This document shows, piece by piece, positions 62,104 through 64,000 of a DNA stretch of 64,000 bases. Origin of the DNA: Aquabacterium sp. (GTDB lineage Bacteria; Pseudomonadota; Gammaproteobacteria; Burkholderiales; Burkholderiaceae_C); contig NZ_JACPYU010000016.1 of NCBI RefSeq assembly GCF_016195855.1, positions 248,001-312,000 of the forward strand. Direction: 5' to 3'. The notes below the pieces were generated by a model, which ran no database searches, had not been told where the DNA came from, and saw only the letters and a program-made list of their open reading frames with translations. The number at the start of each line of letters is the position of its first letter. The first letter of the stretch is position 1. Made by a program: the position numbers and the translations under genes.

Positions 62104-62957
62104 GCGCCGAACTGCAAGCACTGCGCGCCCGCCGTCATGCGGGGCGCAAACGCACCAATTTCATTGCGCTGGCGCTGTCCTTGATGGCCATGGCGTTTGG
62201 CCTGGTCTGGCTGGTCTGGATCCTGGTCGAGACGGTGCGCCTGGGTATCGATGGCCTGACGCTGGCCACCTTCACCCAGATGACGCCGCCGCCTCAAGAG
62301 GCAGGCGGTCTGGCCAACGCGATCATGGGTTCGCTGATGATGGTGGGCCTGGCCACGGCCATTGGTACGCCGGTGGGCATCATGGCTGGCATCTACCTGG
62401 CCGAGTATGGCCAGAAGGGCTGGCTGGGCAGTGTCACGCGTTTCATCAACGACATCCTGCTGTCTGCGCCGTCTATCGTGGTGGGCCTGTTCATCTACTC
62501 GATGGTGGTGGCGCGCATGCATTCGTTCTCGGGCTGGGCGGGTGTGCTGGCGCTGGCCTTGATCGTGGTGCCGGTGGTGATCCGCACCACCGAGAACATG
62601 CTGTCGCTGGTGCCCAATGCCCTGCGCGAAGCGGCTTATGCCCTGGGTACACCCAAGTGGCGCGTGATCCTGACGATCACCTTGAAGTCAGCCCGTGCGG
62701 GTGTGATCACCGGCATCTTGCTGGCCGTGGCCCGCATCTCCGGCGAGACGGCGCCTTTGCTGTTCACGGCCTTGTCGAACCAGTTCTGGTCGGCTGACCT
62801 GAGCAGCCCGATGGCCAGCCTGCCCGTGACGATTTTCAAGTTCGCGATGAGCCCGTATGAAAACTGGCAGAAGCTGGCCTGGGCAGGTGTGTTCCTGATC
62901 ACCGCCGGTGTGCTGGTGCTCAACATCATCGCCCGCACGATGTTCCGTCAGCGCTGA
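62100..62957 (+). CDS. pstA: Phosphate ABC transporter permease PstA
   Basis: Second permease of the Pst transporter, pairing with PstC. 285 residues, about six membrane helices. EAA loop [50 protein letters not shown] is characteristic of PstA. Starts within the pstC stop (ATGA overlap), so translation is coupled. 39 bases before pstB. Confidence 0.96.
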   Translation: MSAELQALRARRHAGRKRTNFIALALSLMAMAFGLVWLVWILVETVRLGIDGLTLATFTQMTPPPQEAGGLANAIMGSLMMVGLATAIGTPVGIMAGIYLAEYGQKGWLGSVTRFINDILLSAPSIVVGLFIYSMVVARMHSFSGWAGVLALALIVVPVVIRTTENMLSLVPNALREAAYALGTPKWRVILTITLKSARAGVITGILLAVARISGETAPLLFTALSNQFWSADLSSPMASLPVTIFKFAMSPYENWQKLAWAGVFLITAGVLVLNIIARTMFRQR

Positions 62958-62996
62958 TCGGCGCGGCCTCACAAGATTCACGAAAGACCCTGCACC

Positions 62997-63782
62997 ATGG
63001 ATGCCAAGGTTCAAACCCAGACCCCCAACAAGGCCAAGCTGGCCGTGCGCAACCTGAACTTCTACTACGGGAAGTTCCATGCGCTCAAGAACGTGAACAT
63101 GGAGTTGCCCGAGCACAAGGTGACGGCCTTCATCGGCCCGTCCGGTTGTGGCAAGTCCACGTTGCTGCGCACCTTCAACCGCATGTTCGAGCTCTACCCC
63201 GAGCAGCGTGCCGAAGGCCAGATCCTGCTGGATGGCCAGGACATCCTGACCACCAAGGAAGACGTGTCCCTGATCCGTGCCCGCGTCGGCATGGTGTTCC
63301 AGAAGCCCACGCCTTTCCCGATGTCGATCTACGAGAACATCGCCTTTGGTGTGCGCCTGTTCGAGAACCTGTCGCGCGTCGAGATGGACGAGCGCGTGGA
63401 GTGGGCCTTGAAGAAGGCCGCGCTGTGGAACGAAGTCAAGGACAAACTCAACCAGAGTGGCTCCGGCTTGTCAGGTGGTCAGCAGCAGCGTCTGTGCATT
63501 GCGCGCGGCATTGCCATCAAGCCAGAAGTGCTGTTGCTGGACGAGCCTTGCTCAGCGCTGGACCCGATCTCGACCGGCAAGATCGAAGAGCTGATCCATG
63601 AGCTCAAGAACGACTACACCGTGCTGATCGTGACCCACAACATGCAGCAGGCTGCGCGTTGCTCGGACTTCACGGCCTATATGTACCTGGGTGAGCTGAT
63701 CGAGTTCGGTGCCACCACCGACATCTTCATGAAGCCCAAGCGTACGGAAACCGAGGATTACATCACCGGCCGTTTCGGTTGA
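62997..63782 (+). CDS. pstB: Phosphate ABC transporter ATP-binding protein PstB
   Basis: ATPase of the Pst phosphate transporter. 261 residues. [15 protein letters not shown]; Walker [10 protein letters not shown] (47-55); [23 protein letters not shown]-loop region diagnostic of PstB; signature [16 protein letters not shown]; Walker [24 protein letters not shown]-loop [15 protein letters not shown]-terminal [10 protein letters not shown]. Part of the PhoB-controlled operon. Confidence 0.98.
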   Translation: MDAKVQTQTPNKAKLAVRNLNFYYGKFHALKNVNMELPEHKVTAFIGPSGCGKSTLLRTFNRMFELYPEQRAEGQILLDGQDILTTKEDVSLIRARVGMVFQKPTPFPMSIYENIAFGVRLFENLSRVEMDERVEWALKKAALWNEVKDKLNQSGSGLSGGQQQRLCIARGIAIKPEVLLLDEPCSALDPISTGKIEELIHELKNDYTVLIVTHNMQQAARCSDFTAYMYLGELIEFGATTDIFMKPKRTETEDYITGRFG

Positions 63783-63833
63783 TGCAGCCCACTCCAATCA
63801 ATAGCAAAAACAGGTTTTCGAAGGAGTTTTTCC

Positions 63834-64000
63834 ATGTCCGAGAAGCATTTGTCCAGCCAGTTTGATGTCGAGCTCAGCGGCATTTCCACGCGCGTGCTGG
63901 AGATGGGTGGCCTTGTTGAATCCCAGGTGGCGCAGGCCATCTACGCCTTGACGCACTTCAGCGGCGAAACCGCCAGCCAGGTGCTGGAAGGCGAAGAGCG
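63834..64000 (+). CDS. phoU: Phosphate signalling protein PhoU (N-terminal part, cut by window edge)
   Basis: Accessory protein that links PstSCAB activity to the PhoR kinase. Only the first 55 codons are in the window. MSEKHLSSQFDVELSGISTRVLEMGGLVESQVAQAI is the standard PhoU opening with the first helix pair. AAGGAG 7 bases before ATG 63834. Follows pstB by 51 bases, as usual. The metal-cluster motifs lie beyond the edge. Confidence 0.93.
   Translation, partial: MSEKHLSSQFDVELSGISTRVLEMGGLVESQVAQAIYALTHFSGETASQVLEGEE

Overview
The window is a gene-dense stretch of high-GC bacterial chromosome. Gene content and order point to the betaproteobacterial order Burkholderiales, probably near Comamonadaceae or the Leptothrix/Ideonella/Aquabacterium group. 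The reasons are ohr-ohrR, a dapC-dapD-pilU-dapE-prmB cluster, smc-zipA-ligA-def, carA-carB-greA followed by yhbY/rlmE-ftsH-folP-glmM, a pstSCAB-phoU operon, and polyhydroxybutyrate functions (phaR, bdhA). No insertion sequence, prophage, integron, CRISPR array or rRNA was seen. The placement is inference from gene order and protein motifs, not from a search.

Layout. 1-4.7 kb: start of moaA, a secreted NlpC/P60 peptidase, the Ohr/OhrR peroxide pair with a palindromic operator, a DksA-type zinc-finger protein and an ABC-F ATPase. 4.8-10.2 kb: the succinylase branch of lysine/diaminopimelate synthesis (dapC, dapD, dapE) with a type IV pilus retraction ATPase (pilU) inside it and prmB at the end. 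10.2-13.9 kb: two tandem membrane diguanylate cyclases, a CbiM-like membrane protein and queF. 14.0-21.4 kb: smc, zipA, ligA, def. 21.4-28.9 kb: a DUF2237 protein, an NfeD-like protein, an Orn/Lys/Arg decarboxylase, and a three-gene signalling cassette (REC-TPR, minimal histidine kinase, REC-TPR). 28.9-33.4 kb: grpE-dnaK-dnaJ with a sigma-32-type promoter, plus hslR. 33.4-39.7 kb: mnmC, bdhA and, divergently, an alpha/beta hydrolase overlapping relA. 39.7-46.8 kb: tRNA-Val(GAC), an unknown exported protein, phaR, a TesA-like esterase, a YbbA-like ATPase, rlmB, an MFS transporter, a D-2-hydroxyacid dehydrogenase and a small unknown gene. 46.9-47.7 kb: bfd and bfr with a Fur-like box. 47.9-59.1 kb: pyrimidine/arginine precursor synthesis (carAB), greA, ribosome-maturation genes, ftsH (with a near-consensus sigma-32 promoter), folP and glmM. 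59.2-64.0 kb: a fasciclin lipoprotein divergent from the Pho-box-controlled pstSCAB-phoU operon; phoU is cut by the window edge.

Most of the window is housekeeping, so no wholly new defence or biosynthetic system stands out. The best candidates for undescribed biology are the REC-TPR/minimal-kinase/REC-TPR cassette, the unknown exported protein next to tRNA-Val with a cyclase-toroid-like motif, the Pho-type half-sites pointing into the fasciclin gene, and the bacterioferritin with a substituted ferroxidase ligand. Several start codons were moved from the longest possible ORF using ribosome binding sites, neighbouring genes and family N-termini; these choices are stated in each entry.
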